Origin: Lepeophtheirus salmonis
Lineage: Eukaryota > Arthropoda > Copepoda > Siphonostomatoida > Caligidae
DNA: 64,000 bases
Direction of reading: 5' to 3'
NCBI RefSeq assembly: GCF_016086655.4
Contig: NC_052134.2
Coordinates: 38,129,971-38,193,970, forward strand
Positions 1 through 13,957 of this stretch are shown here, in pieces (position 1 is the first letter of the stretch; every line of letters starts with the position of its first letter). The notes beneath the pieces were generated by a model. The model made no database searches, was not told the origin of the DNA, and was given only the letters and a program-made list of their open reading frames with translations. A program made the translations under genes and the position numbers.

Positions 1-3000
1 TAGTTACTATGGTCTTAATATTGACAACGAAAAATCAAATCTTTGAGGAGTCGAGACCTAGATCAATTTCGTTGGGAGTCACATTACTACTCAGTACCTC
101 TAACTATAGATTGAATATCTAATTCAATACAAATTTGAGACTAGAATTTCCCTTGATGGCATTTTTTTAAATTCCGTTTGTAAAACTTTTTTTTATTAAC
201 TTTGTTAAAAAAATATTATTTGCCCCTTTAATGCACAATAGAGGAATTTCTTGTAATAATTTTCTGGTTTTGTTTAAATCTTGTCCATTTCTAAGAACAT
301 TATTTTTTTTATTCAGTAAAAATCGACAATTTTAATTTTTTTTTAAATCAAGATTTTTGAGTTATTAGTTGAAAATTGGGATTAATATTTATCCAACAGA
401 CTTTTCTTGCTGATGTTTATAAAAATTAAAAAATATCTCGAAATAACACCTCTAAAATAAGATTCTCTTTTTCAAAAAAGAAAAACAACACTAGTTTTTA
501 GCACTTATTCGATGAGGTAATGGCGTTTTCAAAATTGGAAGGTCATTGATATCAATTTAAAATTACATATTTGATGCTTTTGAGCCGTTAAGTTATCAAA
601 CTCCTCAAATAGAGGATTTAAAAACTCATGTAGTGTCCCATTTCTTGGAAAATTGTCCGTTCAATATAATATTTATAGCTTTATAAGTTTAAACACATTT
701 TTAAATATTTCCAAGAATATCGGTAATTGATTTCCCAGATACCCTTTTTTGTTTACATATGACTCGAAGAAAGTATGCTATAAACACCTAGTTGAAATGT
801 TATTTCCAAACCAAGAAAAAGGAACCATATTCGATATATGTATATTAAATGAAATAAAGGGATTTTTGATCGCTATTGAAACTTGCTCAAATATCGGAAA
901 TAAATAAACATGTAAGTAAAAAAATATACCGTTCTAGAAGGTTTGCTTACAAAACATTTTTTTACCCTTCCATGTACGTCATAGTTTTTTTTGTCAATGA
1001 CGCATAAAGTGCAGAATGTTTAAAACATATCCCATAATTAATAGTATTACTTATTAGGACATTTATTCATTTTGCAGTCGATGCATAAAATGAGGAATGA
1101 ACTCTAGTCCATATCATTTATTTTAATCAATATCTGAGTTATTTAGACTTCTTTCATTAATGATTTTTGATTCTTGATTAATTTTATGAATAAATTGGAG
1201 AAGTAAAAAAATCGTGACGAGATTGGTTTCATTGATGATTAGTATTAGTAAGCAAATTTTTTGAAAATATTTGCTTCTTTATATATGGTAATTGACAAGG
1301 TTTCGTTAGGAAAAATTGTTATTCATGGGTTCAAAAGAAAGATAATGAATTACGGTTTAATTTCCGGTCTACAATTTAAATTAGCGTCCATTATTATTTC
1401 CGACCGTATTCTGAGTCGAAACATCGTTTTAGAAAGGTCTACAAAAAATCACTTTAGACCGAACCCGGAACACCGAGTCTCAACAAGATAATATACCCAA
1501 TTTAATAAGTAGCAGAAATTCCAATGAGTCATAAGTCACTTAGAAGTTTATTTTTTATGATGATGACTCATAGAACTAATTCAATTAAAATCAAATGACG
1601 GAAGAAAAAATGTGCATATTGATAAAGAAAGTATATAAAAAAAGAAAGACATATTTGTCGCAGTAATTCTCGTTTTGAATATTTGTATTACAAGCATATT
1701 CTTACATAATAATATGCGTAGCATGTCTTTGCCTCAAATTTACATAGAAATATTTCCATATTAATAATGAAGAGCCCCCGGGGAGGATGGTTTAGATACA
1801 GTACATAAATATATATTTAAAATAAAGACTATTTATTCAAGCAACCCCAACAATAGACAACTTGATGCACTTAAATGATTGTTTTGTCGAATCGAGCGAT
1901 TATTAACCCAAATTTCAAATTCGAAAAAAAGCCGAAACGACTTTATATTTTATTAAGAATGTTTGATTTTCATGAGTAAACCTCATCAAATATTTATTAA
2001 TTATTATTTTGTGTCGATGTCCCTAGGCAATTTTCCAATCAATCACAATTTTGAATGAGTTTCTTCAAATGTCTGAAGCAGACAGACTAGACATAAACCA
2101 CAGTTTGATAACGAATTGCACGATTCCACAGTTATAAAAAATTATAACTCATGAAGGAAATATAATAATTTGCTGAAAGGGAAAAAGCACAACACAAAGT
2201 AGTTGTTTCATTAAGTATAAATTATTAAATGGACAATATAGTGGTAGCATTGTTTCCTCCCTTTTCTAATATGATAAATCAACTCAAGTCCATCCCTAAC
2301 TACTTAAATCTGTTCGACATAAATTGATACAATACTAATTCAAATAATGCGAAACCACTTTTTGTATGTTATAAAGGTTGCAAAGTATTTTGAAGATTAA
2401 ATGTTCCGAAATCTGACTCCCTTTTCAGTTTTCAATACATACTTATTTAATAAATTGTATTAAATATTGCTTATAAACATAAACATCTGGTCATTATTTG
2501 CATGTCAAACATAATACAAAATTCATTTGAAGTATTTGTTAACTTGCCCGATAAATATCTATTTTCAGAGTATTCCCTTTGTTTATCTAATCCTTGTCAT
2601 CTTTTTCTTTCTTAGTTACAATTATGACAAATTAAAACAATCAGAAGTATAGAAGGTTACTGATCCGAAAAATCAAAGCCTTTTCATTTATCTTTAGAGT
2701 GAAAATAACAAGTTACATAAATCAGATGATTATACTTAAGACGATGAAAGTTATATTTTTAATAGAAGCTCGACTCTTCCCCCACTAATTAAAAAACAAT
2801 GTATGTAAACACCTGAAGCAATAAATTCATTCAAAGTATGTCAAGAGATAGGAAATGAACAGAGGTCAGATGTATAAATAAATATATATTTTAATTATAC
2901 ATACAGGATGTGTCATATATTATAGAACGTAAAAGAACACTCTTATATGTAGTATTAGTTGGATATAAAAAAATATTTCATAAGGAAACTAAGATCAATT

Positions 3001-3289
3001 TCATGTGGGTTCACCACATGGTTACCCTTATTCTATCACTCAGCCTTTTTGTAAAGAAGTAACAGAAAAAAACCAAAAATCAGTCGGCAGTCAGCCAATT
3101 TATTATGAGAATTGTTGACAGCTTTACAAATTCAACAAACCAACTTTCAGTACACTGATAAAAGTAAGAAAAACAGAAAAATCTACAGATGATAAAGGTC
3201 GGATCTTGCAATTTCTTCATTATTCCCCCCACACTGCGCCATGATGAACAGAGATGCTAATTGGTAGCTTTATGGACATTTTGAAAAAA
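1..3289. other. A/T-rich DNA without recognisable gene
   Basis: I see no gene I can support here. The longest frame, 76 codons at 1261-1491 on the plus strand, has ordinary A/T-rich chance composition, no recognisable motif and no splice or poly(A) context. Short T- and A-runs are frequent. The last part (about 3000-3289) leads into a dispersed repeat. Confidence 0.5.
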
Positions 3290-3500
3290 GAAACCGAAAA
3301 TCAACATGGTAACCCTGCCAATTTGAAGAATGTTTTGGAGGAGATCACTTTTGCTCTCATGCCGTTTCATTAGATCTTCTGCAAGCAGCTGTAACGAGGA
3401 GGAAGAGTGAGAAGGAAACACAAAAGGACATAGACAAGAATTACTCCAACGTCGATCCTCAATTCTACTCTGAGGTCAGTAATTGTCCAACAAGGACTTA
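3290..3500 (+). repeat. Dispersed repeat family R1, copy A
   Basis: The stretch contains the motif AACATGGTAACC, then AATTTGAAGAATGTTTTG, then further on TCTACTCTGA and TCCAACAAGGACTT. The same ordered motifs occur at 22725-22930 on the plus strand. They also occur split across an insertion at 47820-47866 and 50188-50345, and in partial minus-strand form near 40375-40420, 40515-40560, 40735-40800, 45505-45550 and 51240-51300. The copies are clearly diverged, so this is an old family. No TIR, poly(A) or coding frame explains it. A 73-codon minus frame overlaps it (3370-3591) but is not preserved in the other copies. Confidence 0.7.
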
Positions 3501-4282
3501 CAATTATAACTCTGTAACCAATTCTCATAGTTATTCTCCGTCTTTTATAAGCGTAAACAATTTTTCCATCCGGTTTCTTACAATATATCAATGATAATAA
3601 TGTTATTGCAGAGTCGTTCTAAGTGTCAAATGGTGCACTCTGCATGTAGAAAGTACACATATTATTTCAAAAGTGCAATACGTTTCGAGATCATTGAAAG
3701 TCAAAAAAATGAACCAATGTGACACGTCTTTCCTTATATTCAAAAACTGTTTATATAGACTTAAATAAACTTACATATGTTAGAAACCAAAGTACCTTTT
3801 GCTCCTTAGTAACCTAGGCACTCAAAAAATCTTATAAGAAGACAACCAACCTTGATTTATAGCATGCTATGTATACAATTCATTACACATATAAAATATA
3901 TTTATATCCACTTTACTTTACGATATTACATTTCGGCTTTTTAATGGATTACTCTTCGGCATATAAATTAGAGTACCTATAGTGTACCACAAAATATATG
4001 TGCAACTACATACACTACAGTGTATGTAGTTTACTGGAATAATGCATTAAAACAAGAAAATCCTCACTCTGGTCAAACAAACAAATAATTTATTGCTACC
4101 CAAAAAACTCATTTGAAATGGTCCGAAATTGACTTTCCAAGTTTCTTTTTTAACACAGTAGGCACAAAACCTACATATGTTTCTATTATGTGAAGAGATA
4201 CTTTTGAATAATTTTTTTGAAATTCAAACTTAAAATATTCATGGTATGAATATCCAAAGTGACATAAAAAAGTTTAAAGAAT
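3501..4282. other. Intergenic, with a short perfect hairpin at 4004-4031
   Basis: No gene is seen. Positions 4004-4016 and 4019-4031 form a perfect 13-bp inverted repeat (AACTACATACACT) with a 2-base spacer. Nothing nearby shows that it belongs to an element. Confidence 0.5.
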
Positions 4283-4665
4283 AGGAAAATTTCCGATGTT
4301 TCACGCAATATTCAAACTGCAATTGATACAATGGAAAGTAGGAAGAAGTTTGGAGCAATAATAGCAATAGACTTCTGCACAGCTTTCTACTCTATTTCAC
4401 ATAGGAAAATTATTAGATCTGTAAAAAAAGTTACTTCCGAAACGTTTTTTTTACCCCTATTTGTGCCCTGCTATATAACCGCACTTCAAGGATCTCATTA
4501 GATGGGCTAGAAAGCAAGCCAATCATCTTAGAAAAGAGCTGTCGTCAGGGATACCCCTCAGCTCCATTTCTTTTCATATCGGCATTCGAAGAACTTGTTT
4601 TAGGTGTTACAAAGAGGTACAGAGGCTTTGAAATTAGCTTTGAGGGATCTCAGTATATTATTGAT

Positions 4666-5091
4666 TTGTATGCAGATGATGTAACTTTAACAGTAGAGGC
4701 GAATTATGAGTCTCAGCTAATTGCCAGAATAAAAGTCTTACTTAATTATTTTCGGAAGTTTCAAGAAAAAACAGGATTGGCTGTGAATAAAAATAAGACC
4801 TCTATTTTACCTTTGGGCTCCTGGATGCCTGAAGAGGATCTTAAAGTCGAAAGTTGCAAAGTTAGAAAAATGGTGGAACTTTTGGGTATCAAATGCAATA
4901 GCAGTGGTATTCATAAAGATAACTGGAACGAAATTCGGACCTCCATCGACAGAATAATTTCTTTTTGGAAAAGATTCAACCTTCAAAAAAGAGTTGACTC
5001 TTATAACAATTTGGTAATACCTTTAATTTTATGCTACATCAAGTCCGCAACTAGCTCAAAACGCTATTTTAGAAGAAGACAAATGACCTAA
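4666..5091 (+). pseudogene. LINE reverse transcriptase, palm/thumb fragment
   Basis: This is the longest uninterrupted piece of the LINE at 4283-6065. It begins at the YADD catalytic box (RT motif 5/C, two of the three metal-binding aspartates) and runs through a segment rich in K and N that matches the usual NKxKT motif (around residues 43-46). It then shows the motif LLGIK and a FWKRFNL block typical of the RT thumb of L1/Tx1-like elements. The true open frame extends upstream without a stop to about 4480 and includes the RQG box, so the methionine at the start of this piece is not a real start. It ends in a stop after residue 141, and coding similarity continues in other frames. Confidence 0.8.
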
Positions 5092-5348
5092 TTGTTTGTT
5101 TTATAAGAATTATATCGAAGCCATGAAAAGACCTAAATCCCATATAGGTGGTGGAGTAGCCCAACTATCTCGTATTGACCGGAAAATTTACTCCAAAATT
5201 TTAGTGGATATTTCAAGAAATCTAGCAGTAGAATGGAGAAGAAGTATAACGAACCGAGAACTGTACATTTGGGCTATGATGGAGACTAATCTGACCAACA
5301 AAATTACATCTTTGATCTCTCCAGTTTGGGCTCAGGAAAAGAAAAATT

Positions 5349-5866
5349 GTGTCTTCTCTGAGGGGAATAAATGATGATAAAAATTTTACCGTGCAGTTAC
5401 AAATCTCCGCAGATTGTATTAAATATACTAGGCCCTGCAAGGACTATGGAAAAATATATAATAACACATTTCATGCGTTTGTGGACTGCCCTGACATCTA
5501 TATCCCAAAATATTTTGTATCTATAAATCCAAAAGGGCTGACGAATTGGGAAGAAAATATGTTAAAGGTCTTGTACTTTTTGGAATTTCAAAGAAGAAAG
5601 GTGGAACTTCTGTGGTAACAAGGGTTCTGGACTTTGCAATTCTTAATTGTAAAACTAACTATCAGCCTTTTCGGGAGGATAAGTTGAGATGTATCATCTT
5701 GGCAGCTTCAGCCCACTATGTCTCTCTCACAATGAAAATTCCTAAATCAGAATGTGAGTCATGGAATTTTGCAAGCGAAGAAATCCGGTACCTTCCATCA
5801 ACTTCACGGAATCATCAAAGTATTTTAAAAAGGGTTTTAAAAAATTATAACAAATGTTTATCATAA
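5349..5866 (+). pseudogene. LINE ORF2 C-terminal region, frameshifted
   Basis: Two overlapping frames (5349-5618 and 5546-5866) cover the region between the RT thumb and the 3' UTR of the LINE. They overlap by a short stretch and look like one protein split by an indel near 5580. Cysteines and a histidine near the join (for instance in HAFVDCP) may be what is left of the C-terminal zinc-binding region of such elements, but no full motif is seen. The stop at about 5866 is followed by the 3' UTR and poly(A). Confidence 0.55.
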
Positions 5867-6065
5867 TTTTTAATTTGTATGTTTACTGTTTTTTTTCAAA
5901 GATTGATATTTAGTTGAAATTCTACCACGGAGCATTAAGTATAATAAACTATAATGTTTATTTATGTAATTTTTTACGCAATATCTCCGGTTTATTTATA
6001 TATATGTATTTTCTATAAAATATATATACCAAATAAAGAATGTTGAAAAAAAAAAAAAAAAAAAA

Positions 6066-9000
6066 GTGGCACATTCAGCAAAAATTATTTTTTTAATAGA
6101 AAAATAAATCAAACTTGGGGATGATCCAATCTCCTTAAATCTATGTCAACAATTTAAGTCATGATTAAACATTCCATGTTTTTACAATAGCGTAATTGTA
6201 ATTATGCTATATATATACTTGTAAAAATAAGCAGAGCAAGACCCACCAATCAAAAAACTCAATCTGCAGTCTTATGACCAGGGTTGGAAAATAATGATAA
6301 GTCTTTTAACAAAATATGTTTTGAATACGTTAAGAAAAATTGGACAGAAACTGATCACGGGTTCGTGGTTTAGCCACTTGGAATTATAGATGGATTAGGA
6401 AAAACGTGAAGGTTGATGGGTTACACAGACGGGGGAAATCAGATAGGCCTAGTACATCCACAAAATCCAACAAAAAAAAAAAGCTGAAATAATTTTTCTC
6501 AAAATTGAATGTGAATTACATTTATATTCTTATTTGAATAATTATTGTCATTTCTATCAACAAATTAGTCCTATTAACCTTATAAAGAAGCCACAAAATG
6601 TGCTCCAAATAACTAAAATTGATAGATATTGATAAGGGACTTAAATTAAATACATATTAGAAGCTAAAATATAGCTAAAATTATTGAGTATCTTAATTCA
6701 TCCTAAAAATTTGAATACAAAGACTATATTTGACTCAAATATGTGTATAAAATATTGGGAATTATACACATGTGCACATAATTTATGAAGGTAAAAATAA
6801 ATTGCAATTTCTTTTTTATTTGATTTTTTTTTTTCAAGATTTCAAGATAAAAGACAAAACCTAACATTTTCTCCCCAAAAAAGTAGAAAATATGGTATTT
6901 TTTCCAAAAATATTTAAGATATGTTGTGAAATCATGTGATTATTAGCAAATGAATAGCAATTATTATATTGTTATGGAACCTATTTATGTTGATATTGTT
7001 TGAAATTCCTTCGGCCCAAACGTACACAGTTTTCCAAAAACCATAAGATTTTCTTAGAATTATATTAAACAAAGGGTGGACAAACTACGGTCCATGAGTC
7101 AGATTATGCGAATAAAGAACCACGTTGTTTGACCTCTAATTTAGCCCTTTCACTGACACCTTTGCCCATCTATGTCTTAGACTTACCTTCCAAAACTTAT
7201 TCAGCCTTAGTAACTCCACAAAAATATTTAAATATTGTACCTCATAGAGAAACTTTGTATTTCATACTCTGAAGGAACTTCAGCATAATTCTATGTAAAT
7301 GACCGCGATGCATATAATGAATGTATGAAAAAGCTGTCTACCGATTGTAAAAATACAATAATACTTTACGCAAGATATACCCTTGTACTTTTTTAAGTTA
7401 TTAAAATTATTCTACACTTTTAAAGATATTTCCTTTCTTTAATAACAATAATGATATTGCCAATAGGGGGGGGGGGGAGTTAAACTATTGAATTAAATTA
7501 AAAAAAAAGTATTTTCAATTTCTTAAAAAAACTGTTGATTCAACATTTATATACATATAATATTTAGTCCACGATAAGAAACGTATGAATAATCTAAGAA
7601 ATCCATGGTAAACTAGGAAATATATAAGCATATTTTCCATACTCCAAGTCCCTTTCGCACCCAGGGGGGGCATTGTCCCATAAATTCAATATTAGTTACT
7701 GCATTTGTTTCAAAGCAGATTTTTTTGATTGATTGATAGCTAAGATGTAACAATATGCCATATTTTATAATGATTCAACAAAAGGTGATTTTTGAATATC
7801 CTCATTTTTCCCACATTGAAAAACACAATTTTAAACCTTTAAACTTTTTTTATCTTCAAAAGAAACCATTTGTTAATCAATATATGTTAACACATATATC
7901 ATTTGATAGTATTTTTAGTTCTAATGTATAAATCAGAAGTTATTCATGCTTGAATTCTTTGGAACACTGGCATCACTGGGTGTGAAGACTTTTTTTTTCT
8001 TTTTTCTGAATGTATCAATTTCTATAAATTGTAGTTTTCTTCGGCGTAATATCCTTTGTTGTACTGATGATTTTTAAATGCATTCAGTTGAATTAAATAT
8101 AGTCAATTGAATATATTTTCAAGTTGATGGTGATCTTACAACAACTTTACAATAAACCCGAACAAAATGTATATATGTATCGTACCAGAGAAGATACAAA
8201 AATTAAATTTTTTTCTGTATGTATGACTTGTGATGTACCTTTATGTACAGTATACGGTAGAAATTGCTTCTAAAATATCCAATGTATAATTTTTCAATAA
8301 TTTATTAGAGACAAGAGTAAAAATAATTGGTTGTTAAGCCAAATTATGTACTACAAATTGTATAAAACAGAATCATCTATCCAAAATTGTTTTGTCAAAT
8401 AAAATACTGAATAAAAGTACTCAAATATATAATAAATATCCAAAAATGAATGATTAAACTTTTAAGAATAAATAACTTCCTTCACAGTTCACAACAAGAA
8501 GGACGCCATTGTCGCACAATTTTCTCACAAAAGGGATAAGCTAGATTTATTTTATTAGTTTGAATAATATTAGTATTATCCAAAATACCTAAAAAGTATA
8601 CACATTCAACAAAACATAATTTCAGGTATCTTAAAGGTTTGTAATGGTTTTAAGGAATTTACGTGGGAATAGTCTGCAATAATAATAAGGATTTGCAGAC
8701 TACAAGTTTAGAAATTTGTAAATTTAATTAAAATATTGAAAAAATATATATATAATTGGAATTTCTATTGAAATATTGACTGTAGTAATACTGATGTCAT
8801 ATTGAACAGTTTTTTGAAGGATGCAGGTCTCTTACGCAGTGATAAAACTCTTTAAGATATGACATCCACATGAAAAACTTAGAAATATCAAATGTTAGTA
8901 CCTACTTTCATTTTTTTCGCTAGATAAATCCCAAAGAAAATCACGTTTTCCCCATATATCTGTCTCTATGGATTTTATACGTCTCATGTGAATACAAAGT

Positions 9001-11439
9001 TTAACTCCATTTTCTCTTTATAACGATAAAATGTTTTTTTTAAAAATGATTAAAAACTTAAACTTAACTTATAATTTGATTTTCAGATAATACTAAGATG
9101 AACATTGTCTTCATTCCAACTTTTACTCTATATTTTTTGATAGTTCATTTCCTTTTTTATAGTTTAATTTAATTCAGTAACAACGAAATCATCAAGATAC
9201 AATGTAGGTATTTTCATATGAAGGATAGACACAGTCATAACAAAAACCCACTTAAATTATGTTTATCACTAACGTAATGTACTACATATATTCATAAAGC
9301 CAAAATATATGGATTCCAAACAAATTTGATGTGGGTCTGATCTACCTTTTATTGTAGTCATTTATCACATTGATATACAAATGATTGTAATAAGGTTAGT
9401 AAAGAATCAATTATGTACAATACATGTAACGAGGGATACATTTTACTTAGTAACAACTAGAGATACAAAAAAAAAAAAATAGGCGATCAAATATATAATT
9501 TTTTAAATATATTTATAAATAAGTTGTCCATTCCTCAAATTTTTACATATGTCTTATATTAACACAAAAACGATCTTGAAGAAAAATCAAAAAAAGGTTA
9601 AAGTCCAAATTGATTTTTTTATTTCATATAACTATACACATGTACATGCCAATATTTCAAGGCATATTTGAGTCAATTTTAGGCTTGGTACTCTAATTTG
9701 TTTGATGATCTCATGAAAGACGAATGCAAATTCGGTCATAGTTTTCGCAACAGTAGAATCATCATTATTGGGAAAATGCTCTCAGTATTCAGGATAAATT
9801 ATAATAAAAATTAGAGGGATTCTATTCGGCAGAGTAATATACGAAAAAACTTTCATAAGAAAAAGTGTACTACTTATCAAAGAAATATCAAAATTGAATA
9901 ATGCAATGTGCATTGTGCATAATTAGTATATTAAAGATAAGTTTCCTACTATTTGATAAAAAAATTATATTAATGTTGTTTTCCCGTTTTTTTGTTTTTT
10001 TTAGTCACTTATATTTGTGACAAACCTTATTAATGATCTCATTTCTCGATAAGTTTTCAAAATATTCAAATTTTGAAAAAATTATATGATTGTACATGTG
10101 GTGCGCATTTGTTATGACGACTAATGTATTTGTTTATTTTTCCTATTCTATTCATTGTTAGTGTCGAACCATTTAAATAAATACATGAGAAAAATAACTC
10201 CCACTGAAAGCCAACTAGAGGGAGATTAATTCCGAAAATGATACTTGGATGTATACGTACTTTGAAAGTTATTTTTGAAAAATACCATTTATTAACTTAA
10301 GGGTTCAAAAGATCACATATTTATGTAATACTTTACTTGCTCAATCTCTAACTATAATTAACATCCTTTAAAAACTTCTTTGGAATAATAAAGGATGCTT
10401 AAAAAGCATCAATTCCCCCTGAATCTTTCTGCAAATACAATACCTACGTAAAAATATAATTGTTCTTATACGATACGAAGAGAGTAGTGTCTATTCCGCC
10501 CCCATTAAATACAATACTACGCTTTTAGGAAACCTCCACTCAACACAAAAAATCATATAATTGTAAATAATTACGTCAAGAGGTTTACAACCAATAAAAT
10601 TAAATTACAAAATTAATGTTTCCTTTGAATATACTACATATTTTATTTCCTGAATTCACAACTAACTGATTAATTAAATTATCAATACTAATTTCATAAG
10701 CCTACCAGTAGGTATGTTTACGATGATTATTGAAGCAATGTATAGTAATGGGCAAACCAAGCAGTTATGTATCTAACTAGTAATGAGGGCAATGTGTGTA
10801 CATTGTATAAAAATATATAATTATATTTTAGATCACATTTTGACATTTCAAATTCAATAATGCTTGAATTTGTTTTGGTGTGCAATTTTAGTTACTTTTT
10901 TTCTGCTCACTTCATGTTGATGTTCAACGCGTTTTCTCAGATTTGAAAACTTTGTTGTACCTATAATATTTCAAAAATCAATTTCTCATGTCTACAGCAT
11001 ACATACAATTAGCTGTCAGTATTTAAAATGAAAAATATACTTCCTCTCAAGATCGATATTACCTTTTTTAATAAAATTAAGTTATTTCCTTTATTTTCCT
11101 TAAACAGTCCTAACTACAATTCTATTCCACAGATCAATATTATTATAAGTCAGTTAAAAAGGGCCTTCACTACCCCCTTTTCCTACGCAAAATATGTAAA
11201 TGCTTATAAATATATATATATTAAAAGTCAAATTGCGTGTATAATGTATATCATTACATTAATTCTGACCCTTTTCCTCATAACTCATCAGCAAAACAAT
11301 GCATAGAAATAAAAGCATGACTTAATCAATTAAAATTAATTGCGTCCTTAAAAATTTGAACTACTTAAAACACAAAAAAAAGAAATATTTTTCTTGTTAA
11401 TATTTACGAAGAATCCAAGATGAATTATTTGTCTTTTGA
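6066..11439. other. Long A/T-rich stretch without recognisable gene
   Basis: No gene, RNA or clear element is seen across about 5.4 kb. There is a 12-base G run at 7466-7477 and a second G run near 7663, both unusual in this composition. A segment near 7070-7110 has words that recall hAT element ends but is too degraded to call. The 92-codon frame just inside the next gap (11028-11306) has no recognisable feature and is likely chance. Confidence 0.5.
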
Positions 11440-11899
11440 AGTACATTCAAGGGGATCCAGAATGATAGTCCCATTAACGTTAACATGATTCAATTAAGAA
11501 TATTGAGGGTTCAGACTTCGTTACACAAGTCGGGAACATTGAAACTGTAGGTCGGAGTACAAACCCCTACTGCAATTTAAACCCCATTGGGACAAAACCT
11601 TTTGGCCTTTTTCTTCACTTGAAGTGAACCTACTTTCAAATGTAAGGTATGGTCGAGGGGCAAGTTTCCAGGATCAGCAAGGACTCTCTGATAGCAGCCA
11701 CAGAGGCCACATGGGGAAAGATATTGAGCGTAGTAGTTGCAAGTCAGTTATTCAAAACTAAAACACGCACATTAAATGATATAATGGTTAATTAAAGTAC
11801 AATATTAAACTAGTAAAAGAGTATTAATACATCATCCATACAAACCATAATCTGTGAATATTTTAACTATTTTTATATGACTAATTTTGGACCACCCTG
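11440..11899 (+). mobile_element. Tc1-like transposon relic, 3' end with TIR
   Basis: Positions 11618-11740 on the plus strand read YFQM-stop-GMVEGQ, then a helix-like segment SLIAATEATWGK. This matches the conserved C-terminal DDE-domain block of Tc1-like transposases (DYxxWGxVE, then a region with a conserved W). The conserved tryptophan codon is a stop here, and the reading shifts frame afterwards. About 150 bases downstream the sequence ends in GGACCACCCTG at 11889-11899 followed by TA. Read from the other strand this is CAGGGTGGTCC, a Tc1-type terminal repeat next to its TA target. No matching 5' TIR is seen, so the copy is 5' truncated. The same type of terminus flanks the small element at 57290-57612. 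Confidence 0.6.
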
Positions 11900-11901
11900 T
11901 A

Positions 11902-13710
11902 CATAAATTTGCCACTTAAATCCAGTTGAATAGAGGTAAAAAGGAAGCTCGTACATAAATATTATTAAATATTTTCAAATAAAAGGTTACAAAAAAATTC
12001 AAACTTTTAAAAAGAAACAACCTCTACATTTATGTGGATAGATAATAATGACCTATCAAAAATAGATTAAATGGATATTAAATTACTTTATCCTATCGTT
12101 CTACTCGAATAACTTTGACTCTTTATCAAAAGAGTCTTCACAACAAAGTTCAAGGACTAATGGAAGGTAGAAGAGGCAATGCATTATGAAGGTATAATAA
12201 CACAGCAGTCCAACATAAAAAAGAGGGGGCATCCCCCTCTTTTCCTGTACATAAGTCTCAAGAGCAAGGATGATGATAATATACTTATCATACTTATGTT
12301 AGTTATATTTATGAACTTCTCTTTCCTCCCCCTATCAGTAGCTTTCATCTAACTAACTCTCTTCTATGTCTACCATATGTATGTATGTTGTGAGTACCAT
12401 CTTTTGAGCAAGCATCAGATAATTCTGGCTGATGTAAATCCTTGTATAATATTTTTATAGGTGCGAACAAAAGTATGACTGTGAAAGAAAATGTACTATA
12501 ACATATTTAATATTGATGGATTCCTTTATAAACAATAAGAAGATTTGAAAATCATTACTTGTACGGAGGCAAGTTTTTGATATTTTTTGCTCCCCCATGA
12601 TTGCATTTGGTACACATTTCTTTAATCCCGTCCCTCTCCTCATTAAGTAGCTTCAACCACCCCCCCCCGACCCTAAAGGAAACTCAAGGTTCAAATTTTT
12701 AAGAATTTCTTAAAACTGTAGAATGAAGAAGTAATGAGATTATCCCATTAGGGAGAAAGTTACAATTCTGAACCGTCCTATTAAAAAAAGCTGTGTTGAA
12801 GAGTGTTGCTATATTGGTTGTATGAGAGATTATAAAAATCATTATTGAAATCCTATGTTTGTTATACGTACGACTATTAAAGGTGTTTAAACACTCCAAA
12901 AGTGTGGGGTTTTGCAAACAAAAAAATATAACCGTGAACGAAATAATTCTTTTAAGTCAGGATCACATGTCTTTTATTAAAGGTATTTATAATTATAACA
13001 TGGAGGTATTATATAAGGAATTAGTGAAATTATTCATATACATATATACGATACATTCCACATCATATGTTTCTACGAAATAATCTACTGAGTAACTTTG
13101 TTTGTGTATCGTATTTCTACTTCTCCTAAAGTTTCGTCATTTATTTATTATTCTACCCATAGGTAAAAACTGAAAATACCTGTTTCATTTTTTGAATAAT
13201 AAACCAATCAAGCCAATTCTTAATTGATTGCAGATAATAATATATAGGATAATATTAGACTGTTTGTCAAGCACTCACAATTAATGTGATTGTTTGTAAT
13301 TCAAATTCTAGCAGAAGTACGGTTATTTCATTGGGTGTTATAATTTTGAAATTAAACTTTTATCATTAAAATACAATTGATGACCTTTTTCAAAATACGA
13401 TTTTTTGGCCTCTAACAGCCTCCCTGGCGTTATTCGGATCATTTATTATATTTATAATTACCCATTCTTCCATTGATATATTGATATTGATGGTTCATTT
13501 GTAAAAACAAAATAAAGGTCAAAAAGCAAATATATATTATTATTTCAAGGGTTTATTGCCAAATAAATTGGCTTATTTTATTTACCAGGTTACCAAGGAC
13601 TAAGTTCAGTATTTACTTCATTAGTTTTAGACTAATCTATTTCCAAGTTTCCTAGTTTACACCAAAGAACGAAAAATCATGATAAATACATAAATACACT
13701 GTTTTTAATT
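11902..13710. other. Intergenic; hairpin at 12219-12243
   Basis: No gene is supported. A perfect 11-bp stem with a 3-base loop (AAAAGAGGGGG / CCCCCTCTTTT) lies at 12219-12243. Short frames on both strands around 12455-13083 overlap one another and have no recognisable motif. A C-run sits at about 12660. Confidence 0.5.
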
Positions 13711-13957
13711 TAGTGTTGTGGCGATTCTTATTTAGGACTGAGAACTAGAGTCCGGTTTAGTTCAGTCTTGGCCCGGTTCAGTTCAGTCCTGCATATCAGT
13801 CCTAAAACTAATTAAGTTCGGTCTTTGATGACGTCATTCAATTTGATTTCTTTTCATTATTCAGTTCTAGTACCAAGAGTCCGAAGGACTGTCGGTCTTA
13901 AGGACTGATAGGATCGGTCCTAAGACTGGACATGACCGAATAAATAATGACTTGACA
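13711..13957. mobile_element. TIR element family M1, copy 1 (MITE)
   Basis: The copy starts TAGTGTTGTG and has the family's internal words: TTCAGTC repeats, a TGACGTCATT word, GGACTGATAGG and TAAGACTGG. It ends in AATGACTTGACA, which is the inverted form of the start with several changes. It is nearly self-complementary end to end, and no coding frame is present. Other copies lie at 26417-26648, 41785-41989 and 43787-43970. The 3' terminus seems to be missing its last few bases, so no target duplication can be assigned for this copy. Confidence 0.75.

Larger units (their letters stand above)
4283..6065 (+). mobile_element. 5'-truncated L1/Tx1-like LINE relic with reverse transcriptase and poly(A)
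   Basis: The element encodes the reverse-transcriptase part of a non-LTR retrotransposon, in several frames because of indels. Positions 4283-4440 read as the start of the RT domain: RKISDVSRNIQ, then AIDFCTAF, where the family normally has an aspartate-bearing A(L/I)DFxKAFD. From about 4480 a second frame gives the block SCRQGYPSAP (4537-4566) and the catalytic YADD box at 4669-4680, then the thumb-like region. That frame stays open to 5091. The C-terminal part continues in shifted frames to a stop at about 5866. A 3' UTR follows with AATAAA at 6032-6037 and a run of 20 A at 6046-6065. A truncated 5' end and 3' poly(A) are typical of LINE insertion. The clade (L1/Tx1-like) is inferred from motif spacing. 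The first catalytic aspartate box reads FCTAFYS, so it is already degraded, and the element is dead. Confidence 0.85.

Noticed and set aside
1261..1491. 76-codon plus-strand frame
   Set aside because: No motif, no splice or poly(A) context, composition of background; likely chance.
7070..7110. GGGTGGACAAACTACGG-like words recalling a hAT element end
   Set aside because: Only one side, strongly degraded, and no inverted partner or coding sequence nearby.
9085..9175. Short hydrophobic frame after an acceptor-like TTTTCAG
   Set aside because: Twenty-odd codons of A/T-rich hydrophobic sequence are common by chance, and no donor or partner exon is seen.
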